Shown: positions 23,199-34,067, counted from the first letter of the stretch. The stretch: 64,000 nucleotides of DNA from Mycoplasma sp. SG1 (GCF_023612375.1 NZ_CP076852.1:310001-374000), one strand, 5' to 3'. Notes: generated by a model from the letters alone, not told the origin. Translations and numbers: made by a program.

Positions 23199-24380
23199 AT
23201 GATAAATTTCAAAAAAACAAGTAAGTACATTTTAACTACCGGAGGACTTGCATTAGCTTCATTAGGTATTTTTGCTGGATGCGGAAGTTCAGGTGGCGTA
23301 GACAAAGCATCAATCCAAAAGACTGTAAATGATCTTTTTAAGAATGGAATTGCGAAACCTAAAGACAAATACAATGGATCAGCAGTTAAAAATCCTAATT
23401 TTAATGTTAAAAAAGATGATAGTGATGCTATTAATGCTTTAGTAACTAAAGGAACTAAAACAAATAACGACAGTATAAACTTATCTGTTACATCTGTAAT
23501 TGCAGATAGTGTTGTCGCATTAGATGATGGATCAAACATTATTCAAGCAACGCTTCTTATTCATGATGAAGATATAAAAGCCCCAACAGCAGATGATTTT
23601 AAACCAGGTACTGCTGGTAAGGAGAATACGTATAATAATCCTGCTAATAATTTCATTTATACTATTGGTTATTTTACCGATAAAGACGGTAATATTACAG
23701 ATTTTGCTCAAGTTGGAAATGATTTTCTTCATACAGTTGAATTTGCTGGTGATGGTTTATCTACAACTGGTCCATCAGGGGAAGCTATAACTCTTAACGA
23801 TGACTTTGATGCAACTGGTGGCGATTTTGACCCATCAAAAACAAACACAAACCTGAAAAGCATTCCTTTATTTGATAATAGATTTGTAGTAAAAAAACCA
23901 CCAGTTATAGATAATGGTCCAGGTAGTCTTTTAGGTCTTGGTAATGCTTTTTATCTTGCAGTAAAAACCTCAACAAACCCAGGTCTTTGAACATTAGCTG
24001 ATAGTATTGGAAACAAACCAAAAGGTGATGACATAACTAATAAATTTTCTTTTGGAATCGGTTATACAGATGGTTTAAATGTATCAGTAAATAAACTGGA
24101 CAATGGCAATGGTTATAATTGATCGCTAACATCTAATCAATTATCTTTTTCTAAATTTGATATAGAATACTTTAACAAGGGCGCTCCTTTATCTTTTGCT
24201 CCAATAGTTAGCACTACCCAAGTTAAAACCCCAACCCCAATCCCAGCTGGTGAAAAGAATCCACCACTAACAGTAAATCTTGGTTTTTATGGTAAGGTAG
24301 ATTTTCAATATTCTATAAAGGGTAATAATGGTAATAGTTATATAGGATATTCAGTTAGCAATTTAGGTTTATTTAAATAA
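23199..24380 (+). CDS. Array lipoprotein 4
   Basis: Predicted lipoprotein of 393 residues. Signal peptide with lipobox LGIFAGC (Cys28), then CGSSGGVDKASIQKTVNDL. It has the array landmarks NPANNFIYTIGYF, EFAGDGLSTTG, DNGPGSLLGLGNAFYLAVK, GNGYNWSL and LGFYGKVDFQYS. Relative to paralogues it has extra residues in two loops (after DDFKPGTAGKE and near PTPIPAGEKNPP). It is an open frame from ATG to TAA with TGA read as Trp. No recognisable enzymatic motif. Confidence 0.9.
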
Positions 24381-24423
24381 CAACAACCGCTCAATTTTTT
24401 AACAAAATTCTTTTTTAAGAATC

Positions 24424-24453
24424 AAAACCAAGAACTTAGTTCTTGGTTTTTTT
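24424..24453 (+). terminator. Terminator of lipoprotein 4 (array-type)
   Basis: 12-bp stem AAAACCAAGAAC / GTTCTTGGTTTT, 3-base loop TTA, then T run. Confidence 0.9.
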
Positions 24454-24786
24454 ATTTTATTTTGTTATAACTAATTTAATTTATTTAACATTTTAAAATA
24501 ATTATTGTTCTTTGCCAAACGAAATATTAAATTTTATAAATCACTTTAATCTTAATAAGTTTTAGACCGGTTATATTTTAAAAATTATGGTTTAATATAT
24601 TTTTAAAATAATATCTAGTTATTACAATTTATTCAAAATAAATAAACTTTATTTATATATTATTAGAATAAAAATTTTTATAGTTTGATATATAAATTGA
24701 AAAATTATATAGAAACAAAATCAATAGTTTTAGAAATTATTATTTTCTAAATTAGATGAAAAATTCGATATGAAAGACCAACAAAT

Positions 24787-24811
24787 GTTAGTTATCAACT
24801 AACTTTTTTTT
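24787..24811 (+). terminator. Orphan hairpin with T run
   Basis: Stem GTTAGTT / AACTAAC with loop ATC, followed by eight T. No gene precedes it within the gap 24454-25070, so it may end a short transcript, attenuate a leader, or be the relic of a lost gene. Confidence 0.5.
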
Positions 24812-24822
24812 CATTTTAATTA

Positions 24823-24958
24823 AGTTCATAATATATAAACTTAATATATTTTTATCTAAGCAATCTTTTTAAACATTTATAGTTATTAAGTTATATTTAT
24901 TTTTTTACATTCATGAGCGGATTTTTGCACATATCCGTCGTTATAAATATTTATAAAC
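24823..24958 (+). promoter_or_regulatory. Conserved upstream element of lipoprotein 5
   Basis: Inverted repeat AACTTAATA (24838-24846) / TATTAAGTT (24884-24892), with the same 46-base offset as before lipoprotein 2. Then GCGGAT and ATATCCGTCGTTATAAAT at 24931-24948, 123 bases before the start codon. Confidence 0.55.
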
Positions 24959-25070
24959 AACAAGACAGTTTTTATGATTGTTAAAATTATTTAAATAAAC
25001 ATCTAGATCATTATTTATAACATATATACAAACAAAACAGTAAAAAATACATAAAATAATAATCCAAAAT

Positions 25071-26220
25071 ATGATAAAGTTAAAAAAAACAAGTAAGTAT
25101 ATTTTAACTACTGGAGCACTTGGATTAGCTTCTATAGGTATTTTTGCTGGTTGTGGAAATTCAGGTGGTTCTGGAAGTGGCAAAGAAGATAAAGCATTAA
25201 TCATAAAAACTTTAAATGATGCTTTTAATAACGGGGTTGAGAACCCAACATCTCAGGCTATGTGAGTTTTAGATAACAACTTTAATGTTAACCCTCATAC
25301 TTTTGATGCTATTAATAATTTAACATCAGAAGGGAAACAAACCAATTCTCATACAATAGATTTAAAAGTTAGTTCTGTAATTTCAGACAGTATTAATGAC
25401 CTAGATGATGGATCTAAAATCGTTGAAGCAACAGTTGTTATTAATGATGAAGATGCACCAGTTCCAACGAAAGATACTTTTGACTATGGCCAAAATTTCG
25501 CTAATAACTTTATTTATAACATTGGTTATTTAGCCAATAAAAATGGAAATATTATAGGGTTTACCGATGTTTGAAATACTTTTCTTAGTCAATTTGAATC
25601 TTTTGGTGATGGTTTAATTAAAAGCGATAAAAGGGGTAAACTTATAAAATTTAACAATAAATATAATGGTACTGGTTCCTTTAATCCAACTAAAAATCCT
25701 ATTCCTGATATAAACCTAAATGACGTTCCTTTACTTGATAATAGAATCAATAAAAAAACAAAGATCTCACCTGTAAAAGATAATGGGTCAGATTATCTTT
25801 TAAGTCTTGGTAATGCCTTTTATTATGCAGTTGAACAATACGATACAACTCATAAAGATAAAAAAGTTGGATTATTAAGCGATGTTAAAAAACGATATGG
25901 TACTGAACCTGATAATTTTGAACTTTAAATAGGTTATACCAAAGATTTAAAGGTATCTATTAATAAACTAGGAAATGGATATAATTGATCTCTAAAATCT
26001 AGTGAATTATCATTTAACCAGTTCTATATAGAATGTCGTTTATAAAATGCAAATACTTTTTGTGTATGCACCAATAATTAGTTCTGACTCTAACCCTGAA
26101 TGATCGCATACTGGTGATCAGATACAACTAGCATTTCATGACAATGTAGATTTTCAATATTCAGTTCAAGGTAATGCTAAATGAGTAGGATATATTGTTA
26201 AAGATTTAGGTTTATATTAA
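25071..26220 (+). pseudogene. Array lipoprotein 5, broken
   Basis: Begins like an intact family member, with lipobox IGIFAGC (Cys28) and the motifs NFIYNIGYL, FGDGLIK, DNGSDYLLSLGNAFYYA. At 25926-25928 TAA replaces the AAA codon expected from paralogues (FELxIGYTKDL), leaving a 285-residue truncated product. Further on, a second TAA lies near 26043. The frame then has to shift to read VYAPIISSD and VDFQYSV up to the family stop at 26218-26220. Two or more lesions make it a pseudogene, although the truncated lipoprotein could still be made. Confidence 0.82.
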
Positions 26221-26262
26221 TAATAATTCTTAAAAAACTTAATAAATTCTTTTTAATAATTG

Positions 26263-26290
26263 AAATCAAGAACTGAGTTCTTGGTTTTTT
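26263..26290 (+). terminator. Terminator of lipoprotein 5 (array-type)
   Basis: Stem AAATCAAGAACT / AGTTCTTGGTTT with one T-G pair, then T run. Confidence 0.85.
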
Positions 26291-26382
26291 ATTTTAAGTT
26301 TTATAGTTAATTTAATATAAATTTTAATAAAAACTCTAATAAACGCAGAATATTAGTCATTATTAATTGGTTTTACCTAATT

Positions 26383-26524
26383 TAGTTCATAATACAAATA
26401 TAACTTAATAACACATAATTAACGTACTTAACGTTCTTTAGATTTTTACGGTTATTTAAGTTATATATATTCTTTGACATTGGTGAACGGATCTTTGTAC
26501 GTATCCGTTGTTATAAATTATTTA
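26383..26524 (+). promoter_or_regulatory. Conserved upstream element of lipoprotein 6
   Basis: Perfect 11-bp inverted repeat ATATAACTTAA (26398-26408) / TTAAGTTATAT (26456-26466) around 47 bases. Next come TTGACA at 26474-26479 and a second inverted repeat ACGGAT / ATCCGT spaced by 10 bases, overlapping GTATCCGTTGTTATAAAT (26501-26518). The start codon is 155 bases further. Confidence 0.6.
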
Positions 26525-26672
26525 TCTCCAAGAAAATAATAAACAACAATATGATAGTTTTTGTACAGAGTGCGCTGTTCAAAATTATTTGTATAAACTT
26601 CCATAACTTAAATCATAGATAACACATGAAAATCAAAAAAGGAAATAAAAACGCAAAATAAAAATCCAAAAT

Positions 26673-27845
26673 ATGATTAATTTTAAAAAAACAATCAAGT
26701 ACATTTTAAATACCGGAGGGCTTACATTAGTTTCTTTGGGGATGTTTGCTGGATGTGGATGCGAAAAATCTGATTGAAGTTTGGACAAATCAATAATTAA
26801 AAAAACTTTGGATGATCTTTTTAATAAGGGCATTAAAAAAGGCCACTACAACGGTTTAGCCGTTAAAAATCCTAATTTTAATGTTTTAAAAGATGATGAT
26901 GACGCTATTAATGATTTAGTATTAACTGGAAGAAAAACCAACAGTCCCACTGGGAGAAATTTAAGTGTTAGTTCTGTCATTTCAAAAAGTATTATCGCAA
27001 ACGGTGATGGTACAACAACTGTTGAAGCAACAGTTGTTATCAATGATGCAGATATACCAGTCCCAACAAAAGACAGTTTTACAACTGATAAATTTACAAA
27101 CCCTGCTAATAATTTTATTTATACGATTGCTTATATTATTAATAAAAATGGTAATGTTATAGATTTTACTCACGTTAATAATGATGTACTTAAACCATTA
27201 GAATTTTATGGTGATGGGTTAACTACAAGTAATCAAAACAGCGATTCCATAGGATTTAACCCTAATTGGGTTAAATATAGTGGATTTGATGCAAAAAAAA
27301 TAAATAAAAATATAAAAGGGGTTCCTTTACTTGATAATAGAATAAATTGAAATATGGGCAATCCGCTAGAGTATGCAGATAACGGACATAATCATCTTTT
27401 AAGTCTTGGTAATGCTTTTTTTCTTGCAGTAAGAGATTACAATAAAGATCCAAAACTTCAAAATAAGATAGGATTTTTTGATTATTTGGAAAATCTCCCA
27501 CTAAAAGGATCTCCTATTTCTCAAACATTTAACTTTGCAATCGGTTATACAAAAGATTTAACTGTATTAGTAAATAAAGTATGTAGTGGTTATAACTGAT
27601 CTATAAACTCTTCACAATTAACATTCGCCGAGTTTAATATAAAGTTTGTAAGTAAAGAAGAAAACCAACCTCAAACAACCGTATATGCACCAATAGTTAG
27701 TTCAACCCAAATTTTAACTGCGCCTACTTCAGCAGAAGAGGTTATTAAACACCTTGGTTTTTATGGGGCTGTAGACTTTCAATATTCAGACACTAGTTCT
27801 AATAAATGATTAGGTTATAGAGCATACGATTTAGGTATATTTTAA
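26673..27845 (+). CDS. Array lipoprotein 6
   Basis: Predicted lipoprotein of 390 residues. Lipobox LGMFAGC (Cys28), then CGCEKSDWSLDKS as in lipoprotein 3, with an early TGA Trp codon. Landmarks: IKKTLDDLFNKGIK, NPANNFIYTIAYI, EFYGDGLTTSN, NHLLSLGNAFFLAVRD, CSGYNWSI and LGFYGAVDFQYS. It is intact. It is the last member of the array before the convergent rnjA gene. Confidence 0.9.
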
Positions 27846-27888
27846 TAATAATTGTTAAGAATTTTTAATAAATTCTTTTTAATTACTA

Positions 27889-27915
27889 GAACCAAGAACG
27901 TGGTTCTTGGTTTTT
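27889..27915 (+). terminator. Terminator of lipoprotein 6 (array-type)
   Basis: Stem AACCAAGAAC / GTTCTTGGTT, loop GTG, T run. It sits between convergent lipoprotein 6 and rnjA. Confidence 0.88.
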
Positions 27916-27995
27916 TATTTTGGTTTTTTATAACCAATTTAATTTATTTAATATTTTAAAATTATTATTGACATTTAATAAATAAAAACATTTTC

Positions 27996-29798
27996 TTATT
28001 TATTAACCGTTACACAAATAGGGATGATTAATGGTTTTTTTGCTCTAATACTAAAAATATAAGATGTTATTAAACCGTTAATATGATTTTTAAAGTTTGT
28101 TATATATTCATTTATATTCATTTGGTTTATATTATCAGTAAATGATTGTGGGCTTAATTTAACGATATTTTTTAGTTTATCGATAACTTTAGATTCATTT
28201 AAATTAGAACCATAAATTTTAATTTGAGGATTTTGTATTATGATATTTTTTTTACAATCATAAAGCATAGAGATAACGATAACCCCATCATTTCCCATGA
28301 TGATTTGATCATTAATAACATTTTCTTGAGCAATTTGAATCCGCCCCCGTGCTGATTTTTCAGATAAATAAAGATTTCCGCTAAAAACAGTATGAGCCTG
28401 GTAAACTTTTTTATTTTTTAAAGCTAAACAATCACCGTTATTTAAAATAAAAATATTTTTAGGGTTAACGCCACATTTAATAGCAGTTTTTTTATGAGCA
28501 ACTAGCATATGATACTCACCATGAATTGGAGCAAAGTGATGTGGTTGAATTAAATTAAGCATTAGTTTTTGTTCTTCAACTGAAGCATGTCCACTTGTAT
28601 GAAGATGAACCCCCTCTGTTAAAATTTCTCCGTTTGCTACAATATTAGCGCCAATTTTTGACAACTTATCAATCGTTTCTTGAACACTTAAAAAGTTTCC
28701 AGGAATTGGATTACTACTAAAAATGATGGTATCATTTGGCTGGATTTTAATAAACTTATGATCATTGTTTGCTATTTTTGTTAAAGCAGCCAAAGGTTCT
28801 CCTTGACTTCCTGTACATAAAACAATAACTTTGTTTTCTGGTGTATATTTCAAACGACTTGCTGGTAAAACACTATCAGGAGGGTATGATATATATTTAA
28901 TTTTATTAGCAATTTGGACCATTTTTTCAAAGTTTTTACCAAAAATAAAAACCTTTTTATTTAATTTTTGTGCTATTTTGATAATTTCATAAAATCTTCA
29001 AACATTTGATGAAAATGTACTAATAATAATTCGTCCCGTTGCATCTTTTAATAACTTTTCAAGTGATAACGCAACTTCTTTTTCTGATTTAGTAAAACCA
29101 GGGACACAAGCATTAGTTGAATCTGCAATTAAAAGATCAACCTTTTCATGCCCAATTTTACTTATATTATAATAGTCAGCAAAACCAGCAATAGGAGTTA
29201 AATCAAATTTAAAATCGCCCGTTGTCACTATTGTACCGTTAACGGTTCTAAAAATAATACCATAGGCATCAGGGATGGAGTGGTTAACTGAAAAATATTC
29301 AAAAGAAAAGTTTTTAGTATGATAAACTTTATTTTTTTGAACCGTAACAAATTGACCTTTAAAGGAATTAAAATCATATTTTAACTTGCTTTTGATTAAC
29401 TCTATTGCAAATTTAGGACCATATATAATTGGAACATTTTTAACTGTTTTTAAAAAGACATTAATAGCACCAATATGGTCTTCATGACCATGGGTGATAA
29501 TAACTACTATTTTTTTTCCTGGGGTGTTAAGATATTTAAAATTAGGAGCAATCGCTTGAACGCCTGGAATATTTTTATCAGCCATTTTAATGCCGATATC
29601 AATAACCAATATTTCATTATCATGTTCAAAACAATAACAATTTTTACCTACTTCTTGAATTCCACCTAATGCAAAAAAAGTTGTAATTTTATTTTTTGGA
29701 TTCGGTTTATATTGAATATGTTTTTTCAATGGATACGAATTTTGAGCAGATTGAGGAGATTTGATAATATTGTTATTATCGTTATTTGAATTATCCAT
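27996..29798 (-). CDS. rnj: Ribonuclease J
   Basis: Metallo-beta-lactamase/beta-CASP ribonuclease for mRNA turnover and rRNA processing, 600 residues. An N-terminal low-complexity Asn/Pro-rich extension of ~35 residues precedes FFALGGIQEVGKNCY. The zinc site HGHEDH is at 103-108. Later motifs are TGDFKFD, the beta-CASP TGSQGEP, and TSGHAS with the HGEYH segment. TGA Trp codons split it in the standard code. It lies 25 bases downstream of def on the same strand. Whether it corresponds to RNase J1 or J2 cannot be told from this sequence alone. Confidence 0.94.
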
Positions 29799-29823
29799 TT
29801 TTATGTATTTTATTTTTATTAAT

Positions 29824-30420
29824 TTATTTTTTATTAATTTCTATTTTTTGATGAATATCACCGTTTATTTTCGCTATTTTATCAGTGTACAAAATCCCTA
29901 AACCATGATCTATTTCATGTTGAATTATGACCGCTAAAAGATCGCCAAATTCTTCTTCTATATATTTTTTTTCTAAAACATCATAAGCTTTTATTTTAAT
30001 TCAACTTGATCTTAAAACATGTTGTCATGGTTGTTCGATACTTAAACATCCTTCTCCTGTTTCAAGATAAAAACTAATAGCATTTTGTTCAATAATTTTT
30101 GCATTTGCAAAACATCGTTCATAAAGAAATTCTTCTTCTGTTTTTTTATCAACAATTTTTAATAAAATATAAAAAATATTTTTTAAGTAACCAATTTGAA
30201 CAGCACTTAAACCAACTCCTTCTTTAAGTTTATGATTTTGAATCATTTCAGGATTTTGAGCATCATGTAAATATTTTTTTAATTGTTCAACAATTTCTAA
30301 ATCTTTTACAGATAACGGGATATCAACGTTTTTAGATGTTTTATGTAAAAACTGTTTGTTTTTTTTGCTTTTTTCAGCAACTATTATTTTAATAGGGTAT
30401 GTATTATTATTTTTGAACAT
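29824..30420 (-). CDS. def: Peptide deformylase
   Basis: Removes the formyl group from nascent protein N-termini. It is 198 residues. All three family motifs are present: GVGLSAVQ (68-75), EGCLS (123-127) with the metal-binding Cys, and QHEIDH (167-172) with the two metal-binding His. A TGA Trp follows EQP. It begins an operon with rnj. Confidence 0.96.
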
Positions 30421-30805
30421 TACAATTTAAACAGTAATATATTTCTTTTTTTGTGATTATGAAATATCACTTTTCAATGAGTTAAGGTTATTGATAGGAT
30501 TAATTAATCAAAATAAAATAGAGAACAAATAACGCTATTTTTTATGTTTATTATGAAAATAAGAAACATTATTTGTTAGCATTTCATTAAAGAATAAAAG
30601 GGCGGTTGTTTTAATATAAAAAAAATTTCTGATAAATGATAGAATTAAATTTTAACTTTTACGGTAAACAAAAAATCTTTATGATTATATTATAAATCTA
30701 AAAATATATAAATTAATACATATTTTTTTATTTGTTATTAAATTATAGGTTATTTTAATTTATCTTTAACAAATGTCAACAGTTATTTATAGTATAATAT
30801 ATATT
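30421..30805. other. Intergenic region between divergent genes
   Basis: 385 bases between def and the IIB-like gene. I see no reading frame of note, no tRNA and no clear structured RNA. It should contain the minus-strand promoter for def-rnj. TATAAT-like sequences are common here but not distinctive. Confidence 0.4.
30793..30798 (+). promoter_or_regulatory. Candidate extended -10 box
   Basis: TATAAT in the context TAGTATAATATATATTATGAG. It lies 8 bases upstream of the ATG at 30806, so transcription would begin at or almost at the start codon (leaderless message). No convincing -35 box. Confidence 0.4.
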
Positions 30806-31138
30806 ATGAGAGGTGTTGCTGTTAATATTGCTTTAATTAGTTTTCGCGATGAAAACACGGAACTTTTAATTTCTAAAGTAAATAAAGTTGCAAAAGATCA
30901 TCAATTTAATTTAGTAATCAATAATTTAAATCCAACAGATAAAGATAAAATTAACGAAAATACCCACCTTATTTTGCTAGTTCCAAAAGTTAGATATGAA
31001 TACCTATCTTTTAAAAAACTAGCTAATTTATTAAAAATTAAGGTTATGGTTATTGACACTATTGATTTTTCAGCTCTTGATGGTTATGCTGTCTTTGTAA
31101 AAATTTTACAAACAATTCGTGATTCTTTAACAAAATAA
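30806..31138 (+). CDS. PTS lactose/cellobiose IIB-like protein without the phosphocysteine
   Basis: 110 residues from the ATG at 30806; an upstream in-frame ATG at 30773 would add 11 residues but lies before a TATAAT box. The second half fits the lac/cel IIB fold: HLILLVPKVRYEY and VMVIDTIDFSALDGYAVF match the family LLGPQVRY and VIDxxxYGxxDGxxV. The first strand ends ALISFRDENTELL where real IIBs have a Cys in CxxGMSTS. The phosphorylatable Cys is therefore missing, and the protein cannot act as a normal phosphocarrier. It may be regulatory. The assignment rests on pattern alone. Confidence 0.6.
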   Translation: MRGVAVNIALISFRDENTELLISKVNKVAKDHQFNLVINNLNPTDKDKINENTHLILLVPKVRYEYLSFKKLANLLKIKVMVIDTIDFSALDGYAVFVKILQTIRDSLTK

Positions 31139-31181
31139 CTTTATTTTTTCAAAGAAGTAAAATATATAAATTTAATTTTTA

Positions 31182-31523
31182 ATGAAAATTACAGTTGGTT
31201 GTGATATTGTCCTTATTTCACGTTTTAACCCAGATAACGATCGTTTCAACGAAAGATTTTTAAGCAAAAATGAGTTATTAAAACTAGAAAAGTTAACAAC
31301 CCCTTTTTTAAAGCGACAATTTTTAGCTAGTTGTTGAGCAGTTAAAGAATCTGTTTTTAAAGCAACGCAATTAAAATTTGATTTTGCTCATTTTTCGATT
31401 ATTAATGATTTAGGAGAATTTCAATTTGAAGTTAATTTTCAAAATTTTTATATCAGTTTTTCGATTTCAGAAGAAGGCGATAATTGCGTTGCTTTTTGTA
31501 TAGCTCAAAAAGAAAAGATATAA
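31182..31523 (+). CDS. acpS: Holo-[acyl-carrier-protein] synthase
   Basis: Transfers phosphopantetheine from CoA to ACP. It is 113 residues, typical. Motifs: GCDIVLISRF with the Mg-binding Asp8, FNERFLSKNE, and WAVKESVFKA with Glu56 and Lys60. One TGA Trp is in the last motif. It lies 43 bases after the IIB-like gene. Confidence 0.9.
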
Positions 31524-31652
31524 GGTTTCATATAAATAGATACTAATATCTATATAATAAAATAAAAAATTTTTAAATTTCAATAATAAATTAATCAAAA
31601 AGTAAAGAAATTATATTTTATTTTCAAAACCTTAATTTTATAAATCTAATTC

Positions 31653-32699
31653 ATGTCTACTTATAACAAATTTTCTAAACTAGTTAAATTTTCTTTTTCA
31701 ACCGTTGTATTATGTTCATCTATATTTGTTTTTGCTGGTTGTGCTAAAAAAAATGATGCTGTTCTTACTTATGTTAACGATCTTTTCAATAACAAAGATA
31801 GCGGTTATAGTAAAACTCATAAAGATGAAAGAACTAATATCATAGCTCAGTTAAATGGTTTAACAGGCAAACATTTTAATAATTTTCATTCTATTTATAG
31901 TGTTAACTCAAACCCCTTTAAACCTCCAACAAAAGAGAAACCAGTCCCAAATTATGTTGCCTACAACAATGGTATCAATCCTTATAAAGCTTTAGCTGAT
32001 GAGTTGGGTCCTTTAACTCAAGATAAACCCGTAATGCCTACAAATTATACAATTCAACCGTATTTTGAATTAGCAACTGATGGATCTAATATGGACGATG
32101 TTACAAAAGGGGTAGTATCAATTGATTCAAGCAAAACGTATATGGTTTCACTTCAAATGTCAATCGGTGGAGTCTATTTATATCCAACTATTAATTTTAA
32201 AATAGATCCAAACAAACACACAACTGACGTTTCTTTACCAGGAGATTCACAAAATAATGTTTTATTTGGAAATGATAACGCAGTTTTTTCTAATGGTCCT
32301 AATGGTCAGTATGAGCACTTAATCAACTTAGCTAATGATCAGGTTTCTGATAAAAAAGAATGAAAAGGCGAGAAACCTTTTGCAGCACTTAGTTCATCAG
32401 AGAATTTAGATCCAAAAGTTGCAAAAAAAGTACCAGATTTTCCTTATTTTTTAACCACTTCTAAAGATTTTCAAATTAAAAAAGATAAAGACCGATGATA
32501 TGTTTCTGGTGGTTCTTTTTGATTTTTAGCAATCTTGAAAACTGTTCCTACAGGTTATACACCAAAATCGTTTTTTGACAAAGCTATTGTATGAATTAGT
32601 TTATCAAAATTAAAATATGATAGTAGCAAAGGAAATTATACTTCTGCTAGTGTCTCTTGACAATACTATGGTCCATATACACAAATTGTTACAGGATAA
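31653..32699 (+). CDS. Lipoprotein not clearly of the array family
   Basis: Predicted lipoprotein of 348 residues with a long signal peptide and lipobox FVFAGC (Cys30). The mature N-terminus CAKKNDAVLTYVNDLFNNKD faintly recalls the array proteins (xxxVNDLFNxG), but the NNFIYTIAY and VDFQYS landmarks are absent. The C-terminal half is aromatic-rich and contains several TGA Trp codons. It lies 129 bases after acpS and 15 bases before ffh, and is the one accessory gene in this housekeeping stretch. Function unknown. Confidence 0.85.
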
Positions 32700-32714
32700 A
32701 AACAGAAGGGGACA

Positions 32715-34067
32715 ATGTTTAATTTTTTAACATCAAAATTTTCTAAATCTTTAACTAAGTCGCAAAACTCGGTTCTTTTAAATGCCAAAACGGTTGATGA
32801 ATTAGTAAAGAATATATACAAAACCTTAATTACTGCCGATGTTCATCATAATATTGCAAAAGAATTTGTTAAAAAACTTGAAGCTAAAATCGATATTAAT
32901 GATCAAAGCAAGATAAAGTTAAACTCAAATCAATATGTTTTAAAAACGACTTATGAAACTTTATCAGAACTTTTAACCCCCCAAAACAATGATATTGAGT
33001 TAAAGATTGACAAAAAATTAAATAACTTTTTGTTTATTGGCCTTCAAGGGACAGGTAAAACCTCAAGTGTTGTTAAAATGGCTCACCATTTAATCAAGGA
33101 AGCCAAAAAAAAAGTTTTAGTTGTTTGTTGTGATGTTTATCGATATGCTGCATATGAACAGCTTCATATTCTTGCCAAAAATAACGATATTCCGTTTTTT
33201 GAATATGATTTTAAAAGTTTAAAAGATCCTTTTAAAATCGTTCAACTTGCGAATGAGTTTGCGATAAATAATAGTTATGATGTTGTATTGTATGATACAG
33301 CAGGAAGACTTGAAACTAATAAAGCTTTAATTAATGAATTAGTGACATTAAAAGATTTTTTACATCCATCAGAAATTCTCTTAGTTTTAGATGCTTATGC
33401 ATCTAAAAGTATGTTATCAATCGCTGAAGAGTTTAATAAACATTTAAACCTTTCAGGGATGGTGGTAACTAAAAGTGATTCTAATGCAAAAGCAGGAGCT
33501 GTTATTTCGATTGCTATTAGTTTAAGTATTGCGATTAAATTTGTAACAACCGGAGAACAGATTGATGATTATTCGATTTATACTCCAGAACAGTTTTCTA
33601 AATCTTTGCTTGGAATGTACAATTTCAAGGATGTTTATCAGAAAATTAACTTAATCGTTGATGAAAAATCAAGTCAGAAATTAACCCAAAGATTATTAAG
33701 TGGTAATTATAATTTTAATGATTTATTGATTCAATTGAATCAATTCAATAATCCAGGAAAATTAGCAAAACTTTTTTCTTTTATGCCTGGAATGAAGCAA
33801 TTAAATAATTTAACTGATGAACAAAAAGAAGCTGCTAAAGAAAAACTAAAAGTTGCAGAATCTTTAATAAATAGTATGACAACAAAAGAAAGAGCGAATC
33901 CGAAACTTTTAAAATCTCCTTCAAGAAAAATAAGGGTTATTAAAGGTTCTGGCAGAAAACCACAAGAGTTTAATCTTTTAATGAAACAACTTGAACAAAT
34001 TAAAGAAGTTTCAAAAAGATTAAAAGGTTTTAAAAACCCATCTTTGTTTAATACTTTATTAAAATAA
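32715..34067 (+). CDS. ffh: Signal recognition particle GTPase Ffh
   Basis: Targets nascent membrane and secreted proteins to the translocon with 4.5S RNA and FtsY. It is 450 residues. N domain, then G domain with P-loop GLQGTGKT (109-116), CCDVYRYAAYEQL, DTAGRL (194-199), and the guanine-specificity motif TKSD (252-255, family TKLD). A Met-rich M domain follows (FMPGMKQL and the basic SRKIRVIKGSGRKP stretch). A good Shine-Dalgarno-like GAAGGGG stands 7 bases before ATG, which is unusual in this window. Confidence 0.96.
   Translation: MFNFLTSKFSKSLTKSQNSVLLNAKTVDELVKNIYKTLITADVHHNIAKEFVKKLEAKIDINDQSKIKLNSNQYVLKTTYETLSELLTPQNNDIELKIDKKLNNFLFIGLQGTGKTSSVVKMAHHLIKEAKKKVLVVCCDVYRYAAYEQLHILAKNNDIPFFEYDFKSLKDPFKIVQLANEFAINNSYDVVLYDTAGRLETNKALINELVTLKDFLHPSEILLVLDAYASKSMLSIAEEFNKHLNLSGMVVTKSDSNAKAGAVISIAISLSIAIKFVTTGEQIDDYSIYTPEQFSKSLLGMYNFKDVYQKINLIVDEKSSQKLTQRLLSGNYNFNDLLIQLNQFNNPGKLAKLFSFMPGMKQLNNLTDEQKEAAKEKLKVAESLINSMTTKERANPKLLKSPSRKIRVIKGSGRKPQEFNLLMKQLEQIKEVSKRLKGFKNPSLFNTLLK

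Noticed and set aside
26474-26503. TTGACA as a -35 box before lipoprotein 6
   Set aside because: No TATAAT-like hexamer 16-19 bases downstream, and the hexamer is not kept in all copies; left unassigned.
27271-27501. Minus-strand frame within lipoprotein 6
   Set aside because: Shadow of an intact, conserved gene.
15919-27915. Repeated hairpins considered as a CRISPR-like or mobile repeat array
   Set aside because: They sit once after each gene at kilobase spacing with T runs, which fits terminators.
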